Positions 23,001 through 29,988 of a DNA stretch of 57,015 bases are shown in pieces. A program made the translations under genes and the position numbers. Origin of the DNA: Acidobacteriota bacterium (GTDB lineage: Bacteria > Acidobacteriota > Thermoanaerobaculia > Gp7-AA8). The stretch spans positions 1-57,015 of the forward strand of contig JAJPHC010000042.1 of the NCBI GenBank assembly GCA_021325515.1, read 5' to 3'. The notes below the pieces were generated by a model. The model had not been told where the DNA came from, did not search any database, and worked only from the letters and a program-made list of their open reading frames with translations. Numbering within the stretch: position 1 is the first letter of the stretch; each line of letters opens with the position of its first letter.

Positions 23001-23771
23001 GTCGATCCGGGCGCGCTGGTGATCTGGGAAGCGCAGTTCGGAGATTTCATGAACGGCGCGCAGATCATCATCGATCAGTTCCTGTCGTCCGCGGAAGAGA
23101 AGTGGGGACAGCATTCCGGACTGGTGATGATGCTGCCGCACGGATACGAAGGTCAGGGACCGGAGCATTCGTCGGCGCGCCTCGAGCGGTTCCTGACGCT
23201 GTGCGCCGAAGGCAACATGCAGGTGATCTATCCGACGACGCCGGCGCAGCATTTCCACGCGCTGCGGCGGCAGATGAAGAACGATCCGCGCAAGCCGCTG
23301 ATCATCATGACGCCGAAGTCGCTGCTGCGGCATCCGCAGGCGGTGTCGACGCTCGATCAGTTGACGAGCGGACGCTTCGAGCCGGTGCTGCTCGATCAGG
23401 TCGCCGATGCGTCATCGGTTCGCCGTGTCGTGCTGACGACGGGCAAGGTGTACTACGACCTGAAGACCGCGCGCGACAAGGCGGGAGTGAACATCCCGCT
23501 GATCCGCCTCGAGCAGTTGTATCCGTTCCCGCAGCCGATGCTCGCCGATGCACTGCGCGCGTACTCGAACGCGACGGAGATCGTCTGGGTGCAGGACGAG
23601 CCGCGCAACATGGGCGCCTGGCCGTTCCTGCACGAGCGCCTGACGAACCTGCTGGGATCTAACCAGAAGCTGCACTACGTGGGAAGACCGATCGCCGCCG
23701 CCCCGGCAACCGGCTCGCACCACCGCCACGAAGAGCAGCAGCAGGCCCTGGTCGCCGCCGCGATCGCGTAG
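20064..23771 (+). CDS. kgd: multifunctional 2-oxoglutarate decarboxylase/dehydrogenase E1 with fused E2 catalytic domain (Kgd type)
   Basis: A 1235-residue TCA-cycle enzyme. Residues 1-40 are the E1 N-terminal helix (FIEELYEKWRVNPDSVSASW), 45-105 a Pro/Ala linker, ~115-350 the succinyltransferase catalytic domain (active site TYDHRIIQGAESG) and ~360-1235 the thiamine-diphosphate E1 (GMAHRGRLNVL; GDAAFAGQG; NNQIGFTTGPESARSS). This E2-E1 order matches actinobacterial Kgd/OdhA (about 1230 residues), which lack their own lipoyl domain and rely on a lipoylated partner. The linker is partly built from the same hairpin repeat as in the BMC operon (20211-20368). No Shine-Dalgarno sequence is seen before ATG 20064. 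Confidence 0.95.
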   Translation: MTVTQTYGANIAFIEELYEKWRVNPDSVSASWREFFQDYEPPADEDPEGVGQAPSPVPPAPSPVPPAPAPVAPAPAARPVVVPPAAPKPAGEAPVVQGTPVALRGAASKIVQNMEASLTVPTATSVRNIPVKVLEENRRVINNHLTLTGQSKASFTHIIAWAIVKAVKEQPRMNAAFSVIDGTPTRTDRPDINLGIAIDIEKKDGTRSLLVPNIKRAQSMDFAQFLKTYNDIVRKARNNALEISDFEGTTISLTNPGTIGTVASVPRLMPSQGTIIATGQIDYSAEYSASDPSVLADLGISKVMTMTSTYDHRIIQGAESGAFLARVHELLLGADNFFDDLYRDLRIPYEPVRWAKDRARHRATEDETVAREAAVLQMINAYRVRGHLLADLDPLDYKVARHPELDPSYYGLTLWDLDREFVCGGFCGKPVETLRNILDTLRETYCGKIGPEYMHTQETKQKRWLQDRMEPLRNKQPLDLSVKRRILMKLNDAEAFERFLHTKYVGHKRFSLEGAETLIPMLDYLFNEATADGVREAVIGMAHRGRLNVLANILGKSYEKIFHEFEGDIDPNSTQGSGDVKYHLGAEGVHQAPGDATMNLTLASNPSHLEAVDPIVEGMARAKQKLAGDVERKKILPVLLHGDAAFAGQGVVAETLNLSQLPGYRTGGTIHIVINNQIGFTTGPESARSSVYATDVAKMVQAPIFHVNGDDPEACIRAIKLAYDFRQQFHKDVVIDMVCYRRHGHNEGDEPSLTQPKMYKLIKEHRSVRKIYTEQLLRKGDIDPKEAEEWLDQFQAKLQEAFDRTKEADKPHPQRDPLWTDEEITGFQRQPSPDTSITQEQLDTVGRALTNTPEGFTPHAKLKPVLVKRRAMAEGREPFDWAFGELMAFGSLMLDGYRVRLSGQDSGRGTFSQRHAILFDSTTGKGYVPLNELATGHVAEFDPTTTTEYNKAEAEVNFAVYDSLLSEYGVLGFEYGYSVVDPGALVIWEAQFGDFMNGAQIIIDQFLSSAEEKWGQHSGLVMMLPHGYEGQGPEHSSARLERFLTLCAEGNMQVIYPTTPAQHFHALRRQMKNDPRKPLIIMTPKSLLRHPQAVSTLDQLTSGRFEPVLLDQVADASSVRRVVLTTGKVYYDLKTARDKAGVNIPLIRLEQLYPFPQPMLADALRAYSNATEIVWVQDEPRNMGAWPFLHERLTNLLGSNQKLHYVGRPIAAAPATGSHHRHEEQQQALVAAAIA
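20211..20368. repeat. GACAGGCG-family hairpin repeat inside the kgd linker
   Basis: GTAGGACAGGCGCCCTCGCC... at 20211-20234, a partial copy at 20241-20255 and inverted copies at 20331-20368 match the array at 8701-8790. Here they are in frame and encode APSPVPPAPSPVPP and GEAPVVQGTPVA of the flexible linker. Confidence 0.8.
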
Positions 23772-23774
23772 GAG

Positions 23775-23820
23775 CGCGGGCGTCCCGCCCGCAGTCGCCG
23801 GCCGTCCCGGCCGGCGACTA
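23775..23820. repeat. two adjacent GC hairpins after kgd
   Basis: GCGGGCG/CGCCCGC with a TCC loop, then CGCCGGCCG/CGGCCGGCG with a TCC loop, lie between the convergent kgd-type and esterase genes. They have the same build as the other families (arm, 3-6 nt loop, arm) and may also act as a bidirectional terminator. Confidence 0.65.
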
Positions 23821-23858
23821 CGATTCGGGGCCAGGGTGCAGCGTCCGGTTAGCCCCGT

Positions 23859-24824
23859 CTACGGCTCTCGCGCCGCGCGGCGGCGGCCCGGCCAGGCCGG
23901 AAAGCACATGTACTGCCACACGCTGGCGAAGAGCGGCGTACCGTCGGGCAGCAGCGGCGTGTTGCGGTCGACGACGACCGATCCGTGATACGCCCCCTCC
24001 TGTGCCGGCGTGGCGCGCGTGAAGAGCATGTGCGAGTTTCCGTATGGCGGCGACACGCCGTCGATCACGATCTGCGCGCTGGTCTGCGTGAGCCCGAGCG
24101 CGGTCCAGATCTGCATCTGCCGCACGGCCCCATCCTCGGTGTGACAGAAACCGTAATACGACTCGATCGGCGTTGCCTTCGCGCCCGCCAGCCACGCAGC
24201 GGGAGCGTTGAAGAACGAACTGAAGTCCTTCGGCGCGGCGAACAACGCAACGCGGTTCACACGATGAACCGACGCCAGCATCGCCGCCTCTCCTCCACCC
24301 TGCGAATGCCCCGAGATCGTGATCCGCGACCACACGGGAGCGCCGCCGGCGTCGAGAAATCCGCCCCATCCGTCGGACGGAAACTGCCGCGCCAGATACG
24401 CCAGAAGCTTCGCCAGGCGCACTTCGATCGAGTCAGGCCGCGGAATCGCGACGAGGCTCGCGCGGTCCTCGCCGTCGATGATCTCCATCCTGACTTTTTC
24501 ATAGCACGTGCGGTCCGCGCTGCTGTCGCACAGCGAGTCCACGGTCCACGTGTTGGGATAGCTGAGTCCAATCGCGCGATAGCCGTTGCGCGCCGCCTCC
24601 TGCAGCAGCAGCTTCGTGCTCTCCGGCTGTCCAAAGGAGCCGGGAAGATGGACGAAGAGGACGGCGTGCTGGACGGCACCGCGATCGATCTCGACGACGT
24701 GCGGATCATTCCAGTTCGAGATCGCCGGGTCCGCTTCCGCGGGACGAATCAGATACTCGGTCTGCGCGCCCGCGGCCGCGGCGAGAGTGAGAGCAGCAAG
24801 AAGTGCGATGCCAAATCGATTCAT
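23859..24824 (-). CDS. secreted alpha/beta-hydrolase (esterase-like)
   Basis: A 321-residue protein with a signal peptide (RFGIALLAALTLAAAAGAQ). The nucleophile elbow is GHSQGGG (Ser within ITISGHSQGG), preceded by an oxyanion-type strand (HAVLFVHLPGSFG), and a late His in YHGSVVVD or the NSHMLF segment could complete the triad. Similar proteins of the BPSS1187 type are annotated as putative esterases. Substrate is unknown. It is a solitary gene. Confidence 0.78.
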   Translation of the reverse strand: MNRFGIALLAALTLAAAAGAQTEYLIRPAEADPAISNWNDPHVVEIDRGAVQHAVLFVHLPGSFGQPESTKLLLQEAARNGYRAIGLSYPNTWTVDSLCDSSADRTCYEKVRMEIIDGEDRASLVAIPRPDSIEVRLAKLLAYLARQFPSDGWGGFLDAGGAPVWSRITISGHSQGGGEAAMLASVHRVNRVALFAAPKDFSSFFNAPAAWLAGAKATPIESYYGFCHTEDGAVRQMQIWTALGLTQTSAQIVIDGVSPPYGNSHMLFTRATPAQEGAYHGSVVVDRNTPLLPDGTPLFASVWQYMCFPAWPGRRRAAREP

Positions 24825-24881
24825 GGTCGAACGTCGTACGAATCCGCGCGCGAAATGCTGAACCCGCCGGAGAAGAATTCG

Positions 24882-25421
24882 TCAGGAACTGTGCCCCGAA
24901 CATTGAAGGACGCCGAGGTAGGCGGCCCATGGCCCGACGGCCTCGCGATACTGATGCGCCATCACGCGGGAGATCTGATGCAGGTGGGAAAGATCATGCG
25001 CCACCCAGGTCGCCAGCAGTTCGGAGAGCGTGACGACGCCGAGCGCGGGATGCAGGCCTCGCCGGGCGAGGGCGGCGGCATCCGGATTCATCGCGCGCAG
25101 TTGCTCGAGGTTGCCGGCACGCAATGCGGCGAATTCGTCAAGAAGTTGACCAGGTGACCGGCCGGCGATCTCGTTCAGATGGCCGAGGCGGTCGAAGGGA
25201 TCGAAGGCCTTCGCCTCCCCATGCTCGAGGATGCGTCTCGCGCGCGGGATCCAGTCCGTCTTCTCGCCATGAATGAGATGGCCGACGATCTCGCGGACAC
25301 TCCACGTTTCCGCCCCTTCCCTCGCCTCCACCCAGACATCGGGAAGCTCGCGAATCCAGGCGTTCAATACCGCCGGCGTCCGCGCCAGCAGCGCGGTGCT
25401 GTTCGTCAGATCGAATTCCAT
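24882..25421 (-). CDS. DinB family protein
   Basis: A 179-residue four-helix-bundle protein of the DinB/DUF1572-like superfamily: TWSVREIVGHLIHGE near residue 50 and the C-terminal VAHDLSHLHQI provide the three His that typically bind a metal ion. Family members include thiol-dependent transferases such as bacillithiol transferases, but many are uncharacterised. The start at 25421 is preferred because GGAAGGAG lies five bases upstream; a GTG two codons further up is possible. A YpdA-like gene at 46776 makes a low-molecular-weight-thiol link conceivable but unproven. Confidence 0.8.
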   Translation of the reverse strand: MEFDLTNSTALLARTPAVLNAWIRELPDVWVEAREGAETWSVREIVGHLIHGEKTDWIPRARRILEHGEAKAFDPFDRLGHLNEIAGRSPGQLLDEFAALRAGNLEQLRAMNPDAAALARRGLHPALGVVTLSELLATWVAHDLSHLHQISRVMAHQYREAVGPWAAYLGVLQCSGHSS

Positions 25422-25579
25422 AAGCACTCCTTCCAGAGGAGAAGGATCTCACGGAGATCCGCAGCGGCGACAGAGCGGTGCGGCGGGCTAACCGGCCGCT
25501 GCACCATGCTGCAGGATCTTGTCAGGGGGCACGAGGCTCGGTACCCTATCGGCAACAACGCGGAAGGAGACGACGAACC

Positions 25580-25639
25580 ATGGCCAAAGGGATGAACCAG
25601 CGCAAAGAAGCAAAGAAGCCGAAAAAGGACAAGAAGTAG
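25580..25639 (+). CDS. 19-residue lysine-rich small protein
   Basis: MAKGMNQRKEAKKPKKDKK, preceded by GGAAGGAG eleven bases upstream. Lys-rich peptides starting MAKG/MSKG with an AKKPK motif occur widely as short conserved proteins of unknown function. It is too short for routine gene callers. Nothing else occupies the 300-bp interval between the DinB and CarboxypepD_reg genes. Confidence 0.5.
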   Translation: MAKGMNQRKEAKKPKKDKK

Positions 25640-25713
25640 TTCCTGCGACTGGCGGCGCGAAAGCGCCGCCCGAATTTTTCCCTTCGTTCACTGCCGGGCC
25701 ATCCAGCGGAGGC

Positions 25714-25719
25714 TAGACT
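25714..25719 (+). promoter_or_regulatory. -10-like TAGACT, seven bases before the start at 25727
   Basis: TAGACT followed by seven bases and ATG, with no ribosome-binding site, as at several other genes of the window. Confidence 0.4.
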
Positions 25720-25726
25720 CCGATCG

Positions 25727-26479
25727 ATGGACGATCCGCTGAAGAACATCCGCATCGCTTCCCCCTGCCAGACGACGTGGGAAGCGATGTCCGGCGATGA
25801 CCGCGTACGGCACTGCTCTCTCTGCAGCCTCAACGTCTACAACTTCGCGGAGATGACGCGCGACGAAGTGCGCGACCTTCTCCTCCGCTCCGAAGGCCGC
25901 GTCTGCGCTCGGCTGTATCGCCGCGCCGACGGGACGATCATCACCCGCGACTGCCCTTCGCGGTTGCGCACCTTGCGAACGCGCGTCTCGCGCGTCGCTG
26001 CCACAGCGATCGCCGCACTCTTCAGCTTGTCGGGCTTCGCCGCGGACGGAAAAACGTGCGGGAAAGCACGCATCCGGAGGGGATCGCGGGTCGAGCTCGC
26101 AGTCGAGCAGGCCGCGCTCTCGCAAAAGGCGTCCTTCACCGGCACCGTCATGTTCGAACAGAACGCACTGCCGGGTGTGAGTGTCCTCATCCGGAACGAA
26201 GCCACGCGCAGCGAGCGGACGGCGATCACCGACGCCAATGGTGCCTTCACGATCCTTCCGCCGGAGGATGGCCTGTATCGGGTAGAGATGAGGCTGGAAG
26301 GATTCCGGCCGGCGATCATCGAGCATCTCGAACTGAAAGCCGGGGCCGCCGCCACCGCGCGGGTGACGATGCAGTTCGACACGAGCGCCACGGTCGTGGT
26401 CGGCGCGGTCGCCGAACCGCAGCACGAACCACTCACCACCACATTTCCCGAGAGCCTGATCAGCAAGCTGCCCATCTGA
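25727..26479 (+). CDS. membrane-anchored protein with Cys-rich N-terminus and CarboxypepD_reg-like domain
   Basis: A 250-residue protein. The N-terminal ~85 residues are cytoplasmic and Cys-rich (CQTTWEAMSGDDRVRHCSLCSLNVYNFAEMT, then RVCARLY and ITRDCP), a recurring module of unknown function in Acidobacteriota-like genomes. A single hydrophobic segment follows (~90-107). The C-terminal ~105 residues are a carboxypeptidase-regulatory-like beta-sandwich (FTGTVMFEQNALPGVSVLIRN; TDANGAFTILPPEDGLYRVEM). It probably acts as a one-pass membrane protein; its role is unknown. Confidence 0.7.
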   Translation: MDDPLKNIRIASPCQTTWEAMSGDDRVRHCSLCSLNVYNFAEMTRDEVRDLLLRSEGRVCARLYRRADGTIITRDCPSRLRTLRTRVSRVAATAIAALFSLSGFAADGKTCGKARIRRGSRVELAVEQAALSQKASFTGTVMFEQNALPGVSVLIRNEATRSERTAITDANGAFTILPPEDGLYRVEMRLEGFRPAIIEHLELKAGAAATARVTMQFDTSATVVVGAVAEPQHEPLTTTFPESLISKLPI

Positions 26480-26572
26480 CGCGCTGATGCAGCGAACGGT
26501 TAGCCGTCACGCCCCGGCGCGCTCGGCAGTACCTCCGCGCCCGGCCCAAAAGCTGCAAAAAAGGGGCGCGAT

Positions 26573-29059
26573 ATGTTCAGGAAATGGCTATTCATCGCGA
26601 CCGTACTCTGCTGCGCGATCCCCGCGTCAGCGGCAACCTTCGCCGTCCGTCCCGACCGCGACCTGGTCAGAACCGCAGACGCCGTCGTCGTCGGCAGCAC
26701 GCTGAGCTCGTTCAGCATTCCGACGGAAGAGGGCGGCATCGAAACGATCACGCCAATCTCCGTCGAGGAAGTGATCAAAGGCAATGTGCCGGAGGCGACG
26801 ATCAACGTCGCCGAGCCCGGCGGCAGCTACGGCGATCGATCGATGATCATTGCCGGCGCCCCCCGATTCGCTGCGGAGCAGCGCGTGCTGCTCTTTCTCA
26901 TGCGCACGGGCGAAGACCGCTGGAGCGTTCTCGACCTCGTCATCGGCAAGTTCCACTTCGCCGAAGATCGCCTCGGGCAACGGCTGCTCGTGCGCGATGA
27001 GGATGAGATCGCCGGAGTCGATCCCGATCTGCAGCCTCACCGCGAAGAGCGGCGTGCCGCCGATCGATTCCTCACGTTCGTACGCGCCGCGGCCCGGGGA
27101 GAAGAGCCGGCGGCGGACTATGTCGTGCCGCGCGCGGAGCTGAAGGAGTCGCCGGCGCGGCGCCTGACGAGCACGTCGCTGCAGCCGCGGCCGGACATCG
27201 CGCCCTACTCGGCGAATTCGTACACGATGACCATCAGCGGCTCGCAGGGCTCGCGCTGGACCACCTTCCCGAATCCCGTGTCGTTCTACATGGGCACGAC
27301 GCAGGAACCGGGCGCGCCCGGCGGTGGCTCGACGGCGATTCAGGTCGCCGTCAACTCGTGGGACAACGACTGCGCGTCGAACGTCAACTATGTCTATGCA
27401 GGCGCCGATGACGGAACGCACACGCAGGGCCTGCATGCTGCCGATGGACGAAATACGGTGCTCTTCGAGCGCGACCTCAGCGCGTGGGGCGTGCCTCCGT
27501 TTACGTGCAGCAGCAGCGGCTACAGCGGCACGCTCGGCCTGGGCGGCGTGACCTCGGCGAGCGGCAGCAATACCGTCAGTGGAGAAACGTTCGTCACCAC
27601 GCTCGAGGCCGACGTCGAGATGAATCGCGGCCTCGCCAACTGCTCGCTGCTGTTCAGCAACGGCGACTTCAACAGCGCGGTGACCCATGAAGTCGGCCAC
27701 ACGCTCGGCTTCCGCCATTCCGATCAGGATCGCGCATCGAGCGGGAGCTGTTCGGCGGACCCGTCGCTCGAGTGCTCGAGCAGCGCGATCATGACCGCCT
27801 TCGTCACCCGCGGGCTCAACGGTGCATTGCAGGCGTGGGATCAACATGCGGTGCAGGCGGTGTACCCCGGCGGAACGTGCGGCGGCTGCACGCTTCCCAC
27901 CGTGAGCATCGCGGCTTCCGCATCGGCGATCACATCCGGGCAGAGCGTGACGCTGAGCTCGTCGACGACGGGCGGTGTGACCTCATATCAGTGGTACATC
28001 GGCAGCAGCGGCAACACCGCGCAGCCGATCGGCGGCGCAACCGGTCCGACACTCGTCGTGAATCCGACAGCGTCGACGAGCTACTGGCTTCGCGTGTCGA
28101 ACAGTTGCGGCTCGGCGAACAGCAACACCGTGAGCCTCACGGTCACGGTGTCGTCAGGGCGCAAGACGCCGAGCGATTTGAACGGAGACGGACGGAGCGA
28201 TCTCGTTCTTCGCGACACGTCGACGAACGCGATCAACCTCTGGCTGATGAATGGCACGCAGCCGCCGGTCATCCGGCAACTCGACCGGCCGCCGGCGGGA
28301 TATGTGCCCGTCGCGACGGGTGACATCGATGGCGACGGGTACGCAGACGTCCTCCTGCGATACACGCCGAGTGGAATGATCTACGCGTATCTGATGACGG
28401 CAAATGCCGCGCTCAAATCCTTCGTCGGGATTGGGCCCTCGATCCCATCGGAGATCGTCGTCGGCACCGCGGACTTCGATCACGACGGGAAGGACGACAT
28501 CCTTCTGGACAACCCTTCGAACGGAGAGATCGCGATCTGGTTCATGAAAGGCAGCGGGATCGCCAGCACGAAACTGCTCGGAGGTGCTGCGTCGCCGTGG
28601 CAGGCCGTTGCGATCGGCGATCTCGATGGCGACGGCTGGCCCGATGTGATTCTGCAAAACAGTTCGACCGGCCAGATCGTCGGGTGGAGAACGCAGAACG
28701 CAACGATCGTCGCCACGGGATCCATCGGTTCGCCGCCGCCCGAGGTGCATGTGATCGCGGCGGGAGACGTGAATGGCGATGGACGCGCCGATCTTCTTCT
28801 GCAGAACGTGACCAACGGCTGGGTGACCGTGCTGACGATGAATGGCTTCAGCATCACGAGCAACCGCGTCGTCGGAACGCCCGGTACGAGCTGGGTACTG
28901 AAAGGGCGTGGCGATTTCAACGGCGATGGCGTGGCCGACATCGTGACGCAGAACCCTTCGATCGGCGCGGTGACGGTGTGGCTGATGTCGGGAGGAAACA
29001 TCGCATCGATCAGTCCAGCCTACGGCAGCGGTTCATCGGATGTGATGGTGAACCGGTAG
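26573..29059 (+). CDS. secreted matrixin-like metalloprotease with Ig-like and FG-GAP (VCBS) repeats
   Basis: An 828-residue exported protein: signal peptide (MFRKWLFIATVLCCAIPASAA), a beta-rich domain, a metzincin catalytic site HEVGHTLGFRH (His372, Glu373, His376, His382) near GTTQEPG...WDNDC, an Ig/PKD-like domain (~440-530, YQWYIGSSG) and six C-terminal FG-GAP repeats with Ca-binding loops of the DxDGDxxxD type (DLNGDGRSD, DIDGDGYAD, DFDHDGKDD, DLDGDGWPD, DVNGDGRAD, DFNGDGVAD). It is probably a surface or secreted protease; the target is unknown. Confidence 0.85.
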   Translation: MFRKWLFIATVLCCAIPASAATFAVRPDRDLVRTADAVVVGSTLSSFSIPTEEGGIETITPISVEEVIKGNVPEATINVAEPGGSYGDRSMIIAGAPRFAAEQRVLLFLMRTGEDRWSVLDLVIGKFHFAEDRLGQRLLVRDEDEIAGVDPDLQPHREERRAADRFLTFVRAAARGEEPAADYVVPRAELKESPARRLTSTSLQPRPDIAPYSANSYTMTISGSQGSRWTTFPNPVSFYMGTTQEPGAPGGGSTAIQVAVNSWDNDCASNVNYVYAGADDGTHTQGLHAADGRNTVLFERDLSAWGVPPFTCSSSGYSGTLGLGGVTSASGSNTVSGETFVTTLEADVEMNRGLANCSLLFSNGDFNSAVTHEVGHTLGFRHSDQDRASSGSCSADPSLECSSSAIMTAFVTRGLNGALQAWDQHAVQAVYPGGTCGGCTLPTVSIAASASAITSGQSVTLSSSTTGGVTSYQWYIGSSGNTAQPIGGATGPTLVVNPTASTSYWLRVSNSCGSANSNTVSLTVTVSSGRKTPSDLNGDGRSDLVLRDTSTNAINLWLMNGTQPPVIRQLDRPPAGYVPVATGDIDGDGYADVLLRYTPSGMIYAYLMTANAALKSFVGIGPSIPSEIVVGTADFDHDGKDDILLDNPSNGEIAIWFMKGSGIASTKLLGGAASPWQAVAIGDLDGDGWPDVILQNSSTGQIVGWRTQNATIVATGSIGSPPPEVHVIAAGDVNGDGRADLLLQNVTNGWVTVLTMNGFSITSNRVVGTPGTSWVLKGRGDFNGDGVADIVTQNPSIGAVTVWLMSGGNIASISPAYGSGSSDVMVNR

Positions 29060-29076
29060 GAGGTACGGCGGCCCTG

Positions 29077-29082
29077 TACAAT
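29077..29082 (+). promoter_or_regulatory. -10-like TACAAT, six bases before GTG 29089
   Basis: TGTACAAT (extended -10 look) ends six bases before the GTG start of the small hydrophobic protein; it lies only 17 bases past the stop of the protease gene. Confidence 0.4.
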
Positions 29083-29088
29083 GCGCGC

Positions 29089-29280
29089 GTGCTGCGCAAC
29101 CTCGTCATCGCCTGCCTGCTGCTGGTGGCGGTCATCGTACCGCTCGTGGCAGTTCCGGCCGCGTCGATCGAGGTGGCCGCGCCGCGCGCAACCGCGAACT
29201 TAGAACGCGCCGCGACGGAGATCGTCGCGGCGATCACCTTCGTCACTCTCTCACTTCTCCGCGCTCCTCCTGTGTGCTGA
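29089..29280 (+). CDS. small hydrophobic membrane protein (63 aa)
   Basis: Starting at GTG 29089, the product begins MLRNLVIACLLLVAVIVPLVAVPAA and is mostly hydrophobic, with one N-terminal membrane or signal segment and a weak second one (IVAAITFVTLSLL). I do not recognise it. The start follows a TACAAT hexamer by six bases. It is the first of three small genes between the protease and the kinase. Confidence 0.45.
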   Translation: MLRNLVIACLLLVAVIVPLVAVPAASIEVAAPRATANLERAATEIVAAITFVTLSLLRAPPVC

Positions 29281-29319
29281 ACGTGCCTTCCGTTCACACG
29301 CGATTCCCCGGAGGAGACC

Positions 29320-29484
29320 ATGCCGTTCAAGAAAGTCCTGGCCAAGGTGTTCCTGTTCGCGATCCTGCAGGCGGGTGCACTCGCTGGAGTTCCGATGTCG
29401 CCCGAGCAGATCGAGAAAGTCATGAACGCGATGCACCGGACGAACATCGTGCAGATGGTGAAGAAGGATGAGCCGCTCGACTGA
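29320..29484 (+). CDS. small protein, 54 aa, N-terminal membrane segment
   Basis: MPFKKVLAKVFLFAILQAGALAG followed by VPMSPEQIEKVMNAMHRTNIVQMVKKDEPLD. A GGAGGAG sits just upstream of the ATG, a strong ribosome-binding site. The C-terminal tail (MSPEQIEKVM) is a pattern seen in short conserved proteins of unknown function. Its stop overlaps the next gene by 17 bases, suggesting a coupled pair. Confidence 0.65.
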   Translation: MPFKKVLAKVFLFAILQAGALAGVPMSPEQIEKVMNAMHRTNIVQMVKKDEPLD

Positions 29485-29983
29485 CGCCGCGCTGCGGCGC
29501 TGCGCCGCGCTCGCGGCGATGGTGATCGTGGACATGCCGGCGCACGCGAAACGCGTCGCCGGCTATCTGCCTCCGCCCTACTTCGCACGCGCCGGCCGTT
29601 CTCTCTTCACGCTCACGATGCTCTCCAGCCCGATTCTTCTCATCCTCGTGCTGGCTGCCGTGGCGTCGCCGGGCGCGCATGCGCGCACGCGCGTCGTGCG
29701 GGCACTCACCGCGGCGTTCGTCTGCGTCGCCGCCGGCGCTGCCATCGCGGCTCTCGATGCGCGCAACGACGAGCTCTGGAATCCCGTGCTCTTCGGGACG
29801 CCGTTCCTCGCGGCGTCGTTGCCGATCGGCCTCTTTCAGGCGCTGCCTCGCGGGGAGCGCTCGCGCGTGAGTGCGACGATCATCGCAGCGCTCTTCGCGC
29901 CGCTCGTCGCAGGGATCATCTACCTCGCCGGAACCGGGCTCGCCGCGCACCTCTTTCTGCGCGGCTGGCCGACGTCGTGGTGA
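29468..29983 (+). CDS. four-helix membrane protein of unknown function
   Basis: A 171-residue protein with about four predicted transmembrane helices (LFTLTMLSSPILLILVLAAVA; VVRALTAAFVCVAAGAAIAAL; LFGTPFLAASLPIGLFQAL; SATIIAALFAPLVAGIIYLAG). It overlaps the 54-residue gene by 17 bases. I do not recognise a family. It is convergent with the Ser/Thr kinase gene, five bases apart. Confidence 0.65.
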   Translation: MSRSTDAALRRCAALAAMVIVDMPAHAKRVAGYLPPPYFARAGRSLFTLTMLSSPILLILVLAAVASPGAHARTRVVRALTAAFVCVAAGAAIAALDARNDELWNPVLFGTPFLAASLPIGLFQALPRGERSRVSATIIAALFAPLVAGIIYLAGTGLAAHLFLRGWPTSW

Positions 29984-29988
29984 CGGAT

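Noticed and set aside
20040-23333. A 1097-codon open frame antisense to the kgd-type gene
   Set aside because: It mirrors the third-position GC bias of the real gene, is extremely Arg-rich and has no recognisable domain.
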